Shown: piece after piece, positions 18,489 to 26,144 of the stretch | How the letters are laid out: each line of letters starts with the position of its first letter | Position numbering within the stretch: the stretch's first letter is position 1 | Source: VYFG01 sp965248685 | GTDB taxonomy: Bacteria; Pseudomonadota; Gammaproteobacteria; Arenicellales; Poriferihabitantaceae | Direction of reading: 5' to 3' | Assembly (NCBI GenBank): GCA_965248685.1 | Contig: CBDFKC010000004.1 | Coordinates: 1,426,001-1,490,000 of the forward strand | DNA: 64,000 bases | Translations under genes and position numbers: made by a program | The notes under the pieces: model-generated | The model's input: the letters and a program-made list of their open reading frames with translations, nothing else | What the model was told of the DNA's origin: nothing | Databases searched by the model: none

Positions 18489-18529
18489 AGCCTTTCATAA
18501 AAAATTGGTCATACATTCGAGGTTAGTTT

Positions 18530-19336
18530 ATGGGATTTTTATCCGGCAAACGTGCGCTGATCGCAGGTATCGCAAGTAATCGTTCAATTGCCTGGGGTAT
18601 TGCCCAGGCAATGCATCGCGAGGGCGCGGAATTGGCGTTTAGCTACCCCAACGAAAAAATGAAACCCAGGGTCGAAAAACTGGCAACCCAATTAGGTTCA
18701 GATATTGTTTTACCCTGTGACGTATCCAGTGATGTCGAAATCGAACAATTATTCAGCGATCTTGGTAAACAATGGGATGGTCTGGATATTTTGATTCATT
18801 CCATTGCCTTCGCGCCAGGTACTGAACTGGAGGGGCTGTACCTTGATGCGGTCACCAGAGAAGGTTTTAACACTGCCCATGAAATTAGCTCTTTTAGTTT
18901 CGCTGCCATGGGGAGAGCTGCGGCGCCGATGATGCAGGGACGAAATGGTGCGTTGTTGACGCTAACCTATATTGGTTCAATTCGATCAATGCCAGGATAT
19001 AACGTTATGGGGCTGGCCAAAGCGAGTCTGGAAGCTAATGTGCGTTACATGGCCCAGTCGTTGGGTGGAAAAGGCATTCGGGTAAACGGTATTTCGGCGG
19101 GACCTATCAGAACACTGGCCGCGGCCGGCATCAAGAACTTCAAAAAAATGTTGGGACATTTTGAGAACGTGGCACCATTGGGGCGCGCGGTAACGATTGA
19201 CGAAGTAGGTAATACCGCTGCGTTTCTCTGTTCCGATCTGGCTTCGGGCATAACCGGGGAAATTACCTATGTAGACGGCGGTTTCAACACCGTGGGAATT
19301 AGTGATTATTTTATTGATGGTGGGGAAACAGATTAA
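18530..19336 (+). CDS. fabI: Enoyl-[acyl-carrier-protein] reductase (NADH) FabI
   Basis: The 268-residue short-chain-dehydrogenase-type enzyme performs the last step of each fatty-acid elongation round. Motifs are GIASNRSIAWGIAQAMHREGA for NADH binding, SIAFAPG, and the catalytic Tyr-x6-Lys in PGYNVMGLAKASLEANV near residue 157. ISAGPIRTLAAAGIKNF follows, the triclosan-contacting loop of FabI. The C-terminal tail after DGGFNTVG is a little longer than in E. coli. It is transcribed alone. Confidence 0.96.
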   Translation: MGFLSGKRALIAGIASNRSIAWGIAQAMHREGAELAFSYPNEKMKPRVEKLATQLGSDIVLPCDVSSDVEIEQLFSDLGKQWDGLDILIHSIAFAPGTELEGLYLDAVTREGFNTAHEISSFSFAAMGRAAAPMMQGRNGALLTLTYIGSIRSMPGYNVMGLAKASLEANVRYMAQSLGGKGIRVNGISAGPIRTLAAAGIKNFKKMLGHFENVAPLGRAVTIDEVGNTAAFLCSDLASGITGEITYVDGGFNTVGISDYFIDGGETD

Positions 19337-19377
19337 TTAGTGTAGTTTGCAACTTATCTTTCTTTCTAAGCCCGCGC

Positions 19378-20229
19378 CTATTTTTTGCCAACAAACAAAA
19401 ACCGGTTAACACAAAAAAAGTACTGACCTTTTTTTCCCAGCTTAGCTAAATCGTCTCGCCATAATTGGGATTCCTGTTTGGTAATTGCACCTTGTTTGTA
19501 GGCGTTGCCGGTCATCCAGTCGAGGGACCCCACCGAAAAGTTGCCTGGATCAAACGTTGTATTTAGCAACGGTATTGGTGTAACTGCAATATTACTGAAC
19601 CCCGCCGATTCCAGTAGTGGTCCCAGTCGGGTGGGCAAATTTGGACTAGCCACTACCTGGTCCCAGGCCCGGTAAATTCTGTCCGATAACTCCGGATAAC
19701 TACTGTGCAACACGACGCCACGCCAGTCGGTATCCAGAACTGCAATTTGCCCGCTAGGTCGAATCACCCTGGCCATTTCTGCTAGAGCCTGGGGCACATC
19801 TTTGACATATAACAGCACCTGGGTGCAGGTCACTAGATCAAACGTATTGTCGCTAAAGTCAAGCTTTGAAACATCTCCGATAGCCGCGCTTACGTGGTCG
19901 AATTCCGCGCATCGCTCAAGGGTGGCGTCAACCATGGGTTGCTCAATATCGATAGCACAGACTTGCCCGGTTCCACCTGTCTTGCGGGCAACCTCAAGGG
20001 TTAAAAACCCGGTACCGCAGCCGATATCCAGCGCTTTGTCGCCTGGTTTAATTTTGAGCGCCTCGATGGTCACGCGACGCTGATTGATCATCTCCGCCGC
20101 TGCGTAGCTGGCGTTAAGACTTTTCGGAGTGTTATGGGTTGCATCGGTCATGGTTAATCGAGGTCGCGGCAAAATGAGCCGAGAGATTTTACCCATAAAC
20201 CAGGTAGACATCGAATACAAATCCCACAT
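19378..20229 (-). CDS. Class I SAM-dependent methyltransferase (UbiE/COQ5-like)
   Basis: The 283-residue protein has motif I ALDIGCGTGFLTLEVARK near residue 73, motif II CAIDIEQPMVDA, and FDLVTCTQVLLYVKDVPQAL as motif IV, so it is a type-11/25 methyltransferase fold. Substrate is not readable. A second in-frame ATG at about 20151 (MTDATHNTPKSL) would remove 26 residues; the longer form is kept because AGG precedes it, but the choice is weak. It is divergent from the M14 carboxypeptidase gene, with which it shares an 82-base intergenic region. Confidence 0.82.
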   Translation of the reverse strand: MWDLYSMSTWFMGKISRLILPRPRLTMTDATHNTPKSLNASYAAAEMINQRRVTIEALKIKPGDKALDIGCGTGFLTLEVARKTGGTGQVCAIDIEQPMVDATLERCAEFDHVSAAIGDVSKLDFSDNTFDLVTCTQVLLYVKDVPQALAEMARVIRPSGQIAVLDTDWRGVVLHSSYPELSDRIYRAWDQVVASPNLPTRLGPLLESAGFSNIAVTPIPLLNTTFDPGNFSVGSLDWMTGNAYKQGAITKQESQLWRDDLAKLGKKGQYFFCVNRFLFVGKK

Positions 20230-20311
20230 AACCTGGCAACTGCTAATGATAAGATGCAGTGGTTAATGCAACGCTACACTACACTAGAAATATTGGATAT
20301 AAAATAAATCT

Positions 20312-21436
20312 ATGAATATCTCGAGCAACTTCGATGGGGGAAATATTCGGGTAATCGACTGCGATGAACCGACTAACGTTCGACTGGAAATCGTGGCGGA
20401 TGCCAATGCAAGGTTTTTTCAATGGTTTTATTTTCGCCTGACCGGGGCTAACCAAAAGCAATGCCTGATCCGCATCATCAATGCGGGAGAAGCAAGTTAC
20501 CCTAAAGGGTGGGAAGGCTATCGAGTGGTCGCGTCCTATGACCGGGAATTCTGGTTTCGGGTGGATACCTACTATGAAGATGGCGAGCTTTGCATTCAGC
20601 ATCAGCCTGGATACGATTCGGTCTACTACGCCTACTTTGCGCCGTACTCCATGGACAAGCACGCCAGTCTGGTTTCCATTGCACAAACTTCTCCCCGCGC
20701 TCACCTAATCAATTTGGGTTCAACCCTGGACGGTCAGGACCTTGATTTGATTCGTATTGGTGAACCGACTAGCGCTAGCAAAATATGCTGGTCTATTGCG
20801 CGTCAGCATCCTGGCGAAACCATGGCGGAATGGTGGATGGAAGGGTTTATTAGTCGGTTGCTGGATTCCAGCGACCCGGTGTCGAGGGAATTGCTAGGGA
20901 AGATCGTATTCTATATTGTCCCGAACATGAATCCAGATGGAAGCAGAAGGGGACATCTAAGAACCAACGCGGCGGGAGCCAATTTAAATCGGGAGTGGTA
21001 CCAGCCGTCCCTGGAAAAAAGTCCCGAAGTCTATTTGGTCCGTCAGATGATGCATGAAACCGGCGTCGATATTTGTCTTGATGTACACGGAGATGAGGGC
21101 TTGCCTTATAACTTTATTGCCTCATCTGAAGGTGTCATCTCGTGGTCCGATCAGCGTCAGTCCCTGCTTAATAAGTACAAACAAGAATTGATGATTATTA
21201 ATCCAGATTTTCAGATTGAACATGGCTATCCGGTTGCCCCCCAGGGGAAAGCGAATATGGCAATGTGTACCAATTATGTTGCGGAAACATTTGGTGCGCT
21301 GGCGCTAACGTTGGAAATGCCTTTCAAGGATACGGTAGATAGTCCCAATCTAATGCAGGGATGGTCGCCCGAGCGGGCCGAGCATCTGGGTGCGTCCAAC
21401 GTTGAAGCGATTTATCGGGTAAAGGACTTGATCTAG
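20312..21436 (+). CDS. M14 family cytosolic-type zinc carboxypeptidase (CCP/AGTPBP1-like)
   Basis: The 374-residue protein has no signal peptide. An N-terminal beta-rich domain (residues about 1-120, with WFYFRLTGA) precedes the metallopeptidase domain, as in cytosolic carboxypeptidases. Zinc ligands are the His and Glu of RQHPGETMAEWW near residue 170 and the His of CLDVHGDEGLP near residue 265; NMNPDGSRRGHLRTNAAGANLNREW holds the substrate Arg/Asn set, and LTLEMPFKD supplies the catalytic Glu. Eukaryotic relatives trim polyglutamate side chains; bacterial substrates are not established. It is the first of two unrelated M14 enzymes in this window. Confidence 0.9.
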   Translation: MNISSNFDGGNIRVIDCDEPTNVRLEIVADANARFFQWFYFRLTGANQKQCLIRIINAGEASYPKGWEGYRVVASYDREFWFRVDTYYEDGELCIQHQPGYDSVYYAYFAPYSMDKHASLVSIAQTSPRAHLINLGSTLDGQDLDLIRIGEPTSASKICWSIARQHPGETMAEWWMEGFISRLLDSSDPVSRELLGKIVFYIVPNMNPDGSRRGHLRTNAAGANLNREWYQPSLEKSPEVYLVRQMMHETGVDICLDVHGDEGLPYNFIASSEGVISWSDQRQSLLNKYKQELMIINPDFQIEHGYPVAPQGKANMAMCTNYVAETFGALALTLEMPFKDTVDSPNLMQGWSPERAEHLGASNVEAIYRVKDLI

Positions 21437-21474
21437 CATCGCGTGTATAACAACTGCCAACCCTAATACAGCAA

Positions 21475-21504
21475 TAAAAAAGGGCGGTGAATTATTCACC
21501 GCCC
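21475..21504 (-). terminator. Rho-independent terminator after hsp20
   Basis: GGGCGGTGA at 21482-21490 pairs with TCACCGCCC at 21496-21504 around a 5-base loop. Read on the minus strand the hairpin is followed by TTTTTTATTGC, a proper U-tract, so it ends the hsp20 transcript. Confidence 0.85.
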
Positions 21505-21558
21505 CTCTTGCCTTAGATGGCTAACATAGCCGAGTATGTTAAATCCTAAACATCAGTC

Positions 21559-22026
21559 CTAGGCTGCTTTGTCAACGTTCTTGTGTTCCAGCACATTGTC
21601 GGAGCCGTTGATCGCAATGGTTCGAGGTTTCATTGCCTCGGGAACTTCTTTCACCAGACTCAATTTGAGTAATCCGTTGCGCAGTTCTGCGCTGGCAACC
21701 TCAATATAATCTGCCAGTGTGAATTTACGTTCAAACGATCGGTTAGCAATTCCCTGATGTAGGAATTTGCTTTCCTTGTCCTGACTTTTTTGCTTGCCGC
21801 TAACGGTCAAGACGCCGCTTTCAACCTGGATTTCAATTTCATCCTGTTCGAATCCGGCAACCGCCACGGTGATCGCATAGCGATCGTCCGCAACAACTTC
21901 AATGTTGTAGGGTGGATACCCGACCGCGGTGGGTTTTTCAGCACCAAGGGTAGCGTTCAGAATGGAAGCAAAACGATCAAATCCAACGCTGCTGCGGTAA
22001 AGAGGGGATAAATCAATTGTAGTCAT
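21559..22026 (-). CDS. Small heat shock protein, Hsp20/IbpA family
   Basis: This 155-residue alpha-crystallin-domain chaperone holds unfolded proteins for DnaK/ClpB. PPYNIEVVADDRYAITVAVAGF and GVLTVSGKQ are the first half of the crystallin domain; GIANRSFERKFTLADYIEV and ELRNGLLKLSLVKEVPE complete it. The start SPLYRSSVGFDRF matches IbpA/IbpB. An AGGAGA ribosome site precedes the ATG by eight bases, and a sigma-32-like promoter lies upstream. It has its own terminator, so it is a single-gene heat-shock unit. Confidence 0.94.
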   Translation of the reverse strand: MTTIDLSPLYRSSVGFDRFASILNATLGAEKPTAVGYPPYNIEVVADDRYAITVAVAGFEQDEIEIQVESGVLTVSGKQKSQDKESKFLHQGIANRSFERKFTLADYIEVASAELRNGLLKLSLVKEVPEAMKPRTIAINGSDNVLEHKNVDKAA

Positions 22027-22114
22027 AGCATATTCTCCTAAGAAGCAATATTAAGTTAAGTAAGATTAAATAAATGCGGTCCGGATCTCACAGAGACTCC
22101 GTTCCGCCCTAACT

Positions 22115-22143
22115 AATATGATGCAGGAGAATAAAATTTCAAG
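22115..22143 (-). promoter_or_regulatory. Candidate sigma-32 (heat-shock) promoter of hsp20
   Basis: On the minus strand, CTTGAAA (plus-strand 22137-22143) is a perfect match to the sigma-32 -35 consensus. About 13 bases later GCATCAT gives a partial match to the -10 CCCCATNT. It sits about 110 bases before the hsp20 ATG, just past the bolA stop. The -35 is strong and the -10 only fair. Confidence 0.45.
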
Positions 22144-22149
22144 ATTATT

Positions 22150-22473
22150 TCAAACTTTTTTTTCGCTGGCGGAGCCGCCAAGACAGGGCGCCGATTCTGC
22201 CACCGAACCGCCGCTTTCAAACCATTCATCCGGAGTCCTGGTATGCAGCGCCAGAGCGTGCACCGAGCCGGCCAGTTCATCTGCCAATATTTGATTAACC
22301 AGGCGATGTCGCGCGACCAGCATCTTGCCGTTAAACTGTTCCGAGACTACGGTTACCCGAAAGTGAGATTCGGATCCTGGAGGAACATTGTGTTGATGAC
22401 TTTCGTTTAATACCTCCAGAAAGTCGGGGTTCAGTGTATCGAGTTTTTTCTCGATAGATTGCTGTGTTTTCAT
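22150..22473 (-). CDS. bolA: BolA family protein
   Basis: The 107-residue protein has the BolA fold: a start resembling KKLDTLNPDFLEVLNESHQH, then SHFRVTVVSEQFNGKMLVARHRLVNQIL with the conserved helix-turn-helix-like segment, and VHALALHTRTPDEW. BolA proteins partner with monothiol glutaredoxins in Fe-S handling and affect cell shape and stress response. Length is typical. The tail after residue 92 (ESGGSVAESAPCLGGSASEKKV) is low-complexity. It lies upstream of hsp20 on the same strand, but the heat-shock promoter separates them. Confidence 0.93.
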   Translation of the reverse strand: MKTQQSIEKKLDTLNPDFLEVLNESHQHNVPPGSESHFRVTVVSEQFNGKMLVARHRLVNQILADELAGSVHALALHTRTPDEWFESGGSVAESAPCLGGSASEKKV

Positions 22474-22638
22474 AGCGACAATATGGCGGTAAATTGATGG
22501 TTTTCAATATACTAACCGATCGCGTCTAAGAATTTGAAAAACCAGGTTAATGAGGTAGTTAACATGGGAATTAAGTCAGGTTAATTTAATTCGCCAATGG
22601 CACCAAATATTAATGCCAAACAACTACAATATTAATCC

Positions 22639-24117
22639 ATGGAAAATCTCGATCTCGACAATGCGCTGTATTTGACCGCGCAGACTGGAAAACTCGACCA
22701 GATTGCCATGGAACAAATGGGGGTACCAGGGTATGTGTTGATGGAACGGGCGGGGCAATGCGCTTTTGATTGGATTGCCCATCGATACCCAAACCGTCGT
22801 CATGCAATTGTATTGTGCGGGCCAGGAAACAATGGCGGTGATGGATACGTGGTCGCGCGATTGCTTCTGGAGGCCGGCATAAAGGTTTCACTGATTCAAA
22901 ATGAGTCGCCGAAAACCAAGGATGCAATAACTGCCCGAAATAAATACCTGGAAGCGGGCGGTAGTGTAACCGAATCGTTTCAGGAAGTTTTGGAAACCGC
23001 GGATTTGATCGTTGATGGGCTGCTTGGGGCTGGTTTAAATCGCGCGCCGACCGGACAGTTAAGTGGGTTAATTGAAGCGGTAAATTGTTGCCATATTCCG
23101 GTGGTCGCGCTCGACCTTCCCTCCGGTGTTTCGGGCGATTCTGGTCGGGTATTTACCGCGGCGATCGAAGCCGATTCCACGGTTACCTTTATTGGCAAAA
23201 AAATCGGATCTTATACCGGTGACGGAGTGGATTATTGTGGCGAAGTTCAGTTTGAATCTCTCGACCTTAAAGCCGACGTGTTTCAGCAGGTTCCACCCGC
23301 TGCCCATTTATTAAAAGCGCCTGTTGTCGGTCCACGTCGAAAAAATTCCCATAAAGGGCAATTTGGTCATGTCGTTGTAGCGGGGGGAGATTACGGAATG
23401 ATTGGAGCGGTACAGTTAGCAGGGCGAGCAGCGCTCAGAACTGGCTGCGGCATGGTTACAGTACTCAGTCACCAGTCACATCTTAATTTACCCGCGCTGG
23501 TTCAAGCGGAGTTGATGTCAGCGATCTATGAAGGTCCTGGCGATGGCCAGTCTGTTCTTGAAAATTGTTCGGCAATTATTATTGGCCCCGGGACATCGAC
23601 CAATTCCTGGGGAAGAAAATTTTTTGATGAAGCGATGCGGTATCCGGCAGCCAGAGTAATCGACGCAGGTGGATTGAGGATGTTGCCGATTCGGGAAATT
23701 TACTTTGATGACCAGGTCTTGACCCCTCATCCAGGGGAAGCTGCGGCTTTGCTTGAATGCAGTAGTGCCGACATACAAATGGACCGGGTCGGTGCAGCAC
23801 GAAAAATCAGCCAGCGCTACGGCGGTGTTTGCGTCCTTAAAGGGGCTGGCAGCATCATCAGCGACGGAAATCGGGTTCTGGTTTGTGATCGGGGCAATCC
23901 TGGTATGGCCAGCGCCGGTATGGGTGATGTGTTATCTGGGATAATTGGTGCGCAGCTTGGTAAAGGGCGATCACCCTGGGAAGCAGCCTGCGCCGGGGTC
24001 TGGTGGCATAGCATAGCGGCGGACCGAGGAGCCGAAAAGCTGGGAGCTGAATCTCTGCTAGCCAGTGATGTAATTGGCGAATTACCTGCCACTATAGTTA
24101 GCTGCTTATCGCCGTAG
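22639..24117 (+). CDS. nnr: Bifunctional NAD(P)H-hydrate epimerase / ADP-dependent NAD(P)H-hydrate dehydratase
   Basis: The 492-residue protein fuses two repair activities for hydrated NAD(P)H. The N-terminal epimerase domain shows GPGNNGGDGYVVARLL near residue 57 and ALDLPSGVSGDSG near residue 158. The C-terminal kinase-like dehydratase shows HKGQFGHVVVAGGDYGMIGA, LTPHPGEAAALL and PGMASAGMGDVLSGIIGAQL. Length matches E. coli NnrDE (about 515). In many gammaproteobacteria tsaE follows directly; here it does not. Confidence 0.95.
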   Translation: MENLDLDNALYLTAQTGKLDQIAMEQMGVPGYVLMERAGQCAFDWIAHRYPNRRHAIVLCGPGNNGGDGYVVARLLLEAGIKVSLIQNESPKTKDAITARNKYLEAGGSVTESFQEVLETADLIVDGLLGAGLNRAPTGQLSGLIEAVNCCHIPVVALDLPSGVSGDSGRVFTAAIEADSTVTFIGKKIGSYTGDGVDYCGEVQFESLDLKADVFQQVPPAAHLLKAPVVGPRRKNSHKGQFGHVVVAGGDYGMIGAVQLAGRAALRTGCGMVTVLSHQSHLNLPALVQAELMSAIYEGPGDGQSVLENCSAIIIGPGTSTNSWGRKFFDEAMRYPAARVIDAGGLRMLPIREIYFDDQVLTPHPGEAAALLECSSADIQMDRVGAARKISQRYGGVCVLKGAGSIISDGNRVLVCDRGNPGMASAGMGDVLSGIIGAQLGKGRSPWEAACAGVWWHSIAADRGAEKLGAESLLASDVIGELPATIVSCLSP

Positions 24118-24292
24118 AGCTGTATTGGCAATGAATTGACCCCAGTCAGAGAGCGTTTTGGACTTAAATGGATTGGTCAAAACTTTTGCAGAGGTTCCCT
24201 TAGCTATTTAACCTTGGTTTACGTTACACTAGCGCCCACCATTCCGGGGGGGTATCCGGACCTGGAAATATAATTCAAGATGACAAATTTGT

Positions 24293-24365
24293 GATTGGCG
24301 TCCCTGGCTAATGACTACCGAAACAATCTGATTGGCGTCCCTGGCTAATGACTACCGAAACAATC
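24293..24365 (+). repeat. 37-bp tandem duplication covering the start of the first GT41 gene
   Basis: GATTGGCGTCCCTGGCTAAT and the following start-codon region occur twice, beginning at 24293 and 24330. The first copy contains an ATG at 24311 that reads MTTETI and stops at once (TGA at 24329-24331). The second copy carries the functional ATG at 24348. The result is a six-codon decoy reading frame just upstream of the gene. Confidence 0.9.
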
Positions 24366-26144
24366 AAGGAACTAATCGAAAGCAAGCGGTTTGATGCTGC
24401 GCTTAAGACTATTGATGCCCGCGGCCATGTTGCCGCCGGGGTAGATACCGAGCAGGCCTCGACGCTGATTCGCAGCCTGGTAAAGGGCAATCAACTAAAC
24501 CGTGCCGTAACCCTGGCGGAGTCTTATGTGGAGCATCACGTTGACGATGCGGATATCCATTTCCTGCTGGGAAACACAGCACTTAAGCTCGGCGACGTTG
24601 ATAAGGCGATGACCCATCTTGAGCGAGCCAACAAATTAACCCCCAATAGACCACTGATTCTCGCGAATCTATCAGTGGGCTATAACACTATAGATAGGCA
24701 CGGTGAAGCAGTCCGGTGTCTCGAGCTGGCCACCAGAATTAATCCCAGATACGCTTATGCGTACCAGAAAATGGGCAGTATCTTGTGTAAGACCGGGAGA
24801 GTTCGACAAGGCCTGCGCAATTTTCAACGCGCCATGATGCTGGCGCCCAAACCCCATCCGCTCTACGCCAGGTTACTCTATTGGAGAAATTATCTGACAG
24901 AGTCAAACCCGGCAACAATTTATGGTGATGCTACGGTCTGGGGTAAACAATTCACCCATACTTTCGAAAAAGGAGTCGGGGTTTATCTCAACGATCTGGG
25001 TGAGCAAAAACGGCTGCGTGTCGGTTTTGTTAGTCCGGATTTCTGTAAACATCCGGTAAGTTTTTTTGTTGAGCCCCTGTTTAAAAATCTGGACAGAGAA
25101 AAATTCCAGGTTTACGCATACAGTGATTTTGTCAGGCCAGATGAAATCACCCGAGCCATTGAGCAACAGGTTGACGTGTTTCATCATACCGCCGGTAAAG
25201 ACGCCCAGACCCTGGCTCGGATGGTTATAGACGATCAGATCGATATATTGTTTGATCTTGCCGGCCACACAGGCTCTGGTCGATTGGATATGTTTCATAT
25301 GCGTCCGGCGCCAGTGCAAATCTCCTGGTTGGGTTATCCGGCGACAACAGGATCCACTGGCATCGATTTCAGACTAACGGATAGACATGCAGATCCAGCT
25401 GAAGAAAGTGATCCCTATCACACCGAAACATTGCTAAGGGTTGACGGGGGATTTCTCTGCTACGTACCCAATGAACGATCGCCTGAACCTGCGTTAATCC
25501 CACCCTACAAGGAAAACAGATTTATCACATTTGGCAGTTTTAATAACCTGGCTAAAATATCAGACCAGTGTATAGAAATGTGGTCTGAAATTTTGCACCG
25601 GGTCCCCGATTCGAAATTGTTTATCAAACGGCGGGAACTCAAAGACCCGTGGGTGCGTAATCACTTTATTGAGCAGTTTGCCAAACACGGAATCGACAAA
25701 AAAAGAATAACGTTTAAGACTTCTCAAACAAAACTGGAAGGGCATCTTCGCCTGTATAGTAAAGTCGATATCGCGCTTGACAGTTTTCCCTACAATGGCA
25801 CCACAACCACTTTCGAAGCGCTGTGGATGAACGTGCCGGTGATTTCACTTGGCGGCGATACCCATGCCAGTCGGGTAGGGCAGTCTATCTTGCGTTACGC
25901 CGGGCTGAAGGAAATGGCGGCGAGTAGTGCCAAAAAGTATATTGATAAAGCGGTCGATCTTGCCAACAACCATCAGGCGCTGGACGAATACCGAAACACC
26001 CTTCGCGACACTGTTGCTGGCAGTTCGTTAACCAATCAGTCGCGTTTTGCCCGTAGTATCGGTCGCCTGCTTCGTCAGCAATGGATTGCCTGGTGTAAAG
26101 TACAACGGGAAGAAAAGAAGATTATCATGGAAGATGAAGCCTAA
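24348..26144 (+). CDS. TPR-containing GT41 (O-GlcNAc-transferase-like) glycosyltransferase
   Basis: This 598-residue cytosolic protein has TPR repeats over about residues 40-170 (LKLGDVDKAMTHLERANKL and similar 34-residue helices). The SPINDLY/OGT catalytic region follows: RLRVGFVSPDFCKHPVSFFV near residue 223, DLAGHTGSGRL, QISWLGYPATTGSTGIDFRL near residue 325 and DSFPYNGTTTTFEALWMNVPV near residue 480. Bacterial GT41 enzymes glycosylate Ser/Thr or Asn of proteins, often adhesins or flagellins. The catalytic landmarks look intact. It overlaps the second GT41 gene by 11 bases. Its translation start lies in a recent duplication with a decoy mini-frame. Confidence 0.9.
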   Translation: MTTETIKELIESKRFDAALKTIDARGHVAAGVDTEQASTLIRSLVKGNQLNRAVTLAESYVEHHVDDADIHFLLGNTALKLGDVDKAMTHLERANKLTPNRPLILANLSVGYNTIDRHGEAVRCLELATRINPRYAYAYQKMGSILCKTGRVRQGLRNFQRAMMLAPKPHPLYARLLYWRNYLTESNPATIYGDATVWGKQFTHTFEKGVGVYLNDLGEQKRLRVGFVSPDFCKHPVSFFVEPLFKNLDREKFQVYAYSDFVRPDEITRAIEQQVDVFHHTAGKDAQTLARMVIDDQIDILFDLAGHTGSGRLDMFHMRPAPVQISWLGYPATTGSTGIDFRLTDRHADPAEESDPYHTETLLRVDGGFLCYVPNERSPEPALIPPYKENRFITFGSFNNLAKISDQCIEMWSEILHRVPDSKLFIKRRELKDPWVRNHFIEQFAKHGIDKKRITFKTSQTKLEGHLRLYSKVDIALDSFPYNGTTTTFEALWMNVPVISLGGDTHASRVGQSILRYAGLKEMAASSAKKYIDKAVDLANNHQALDEYRNTLRDTVAGSSLTNQSRFARSIGRLLRQQWIAWCKVQREEKKIIMEDEA

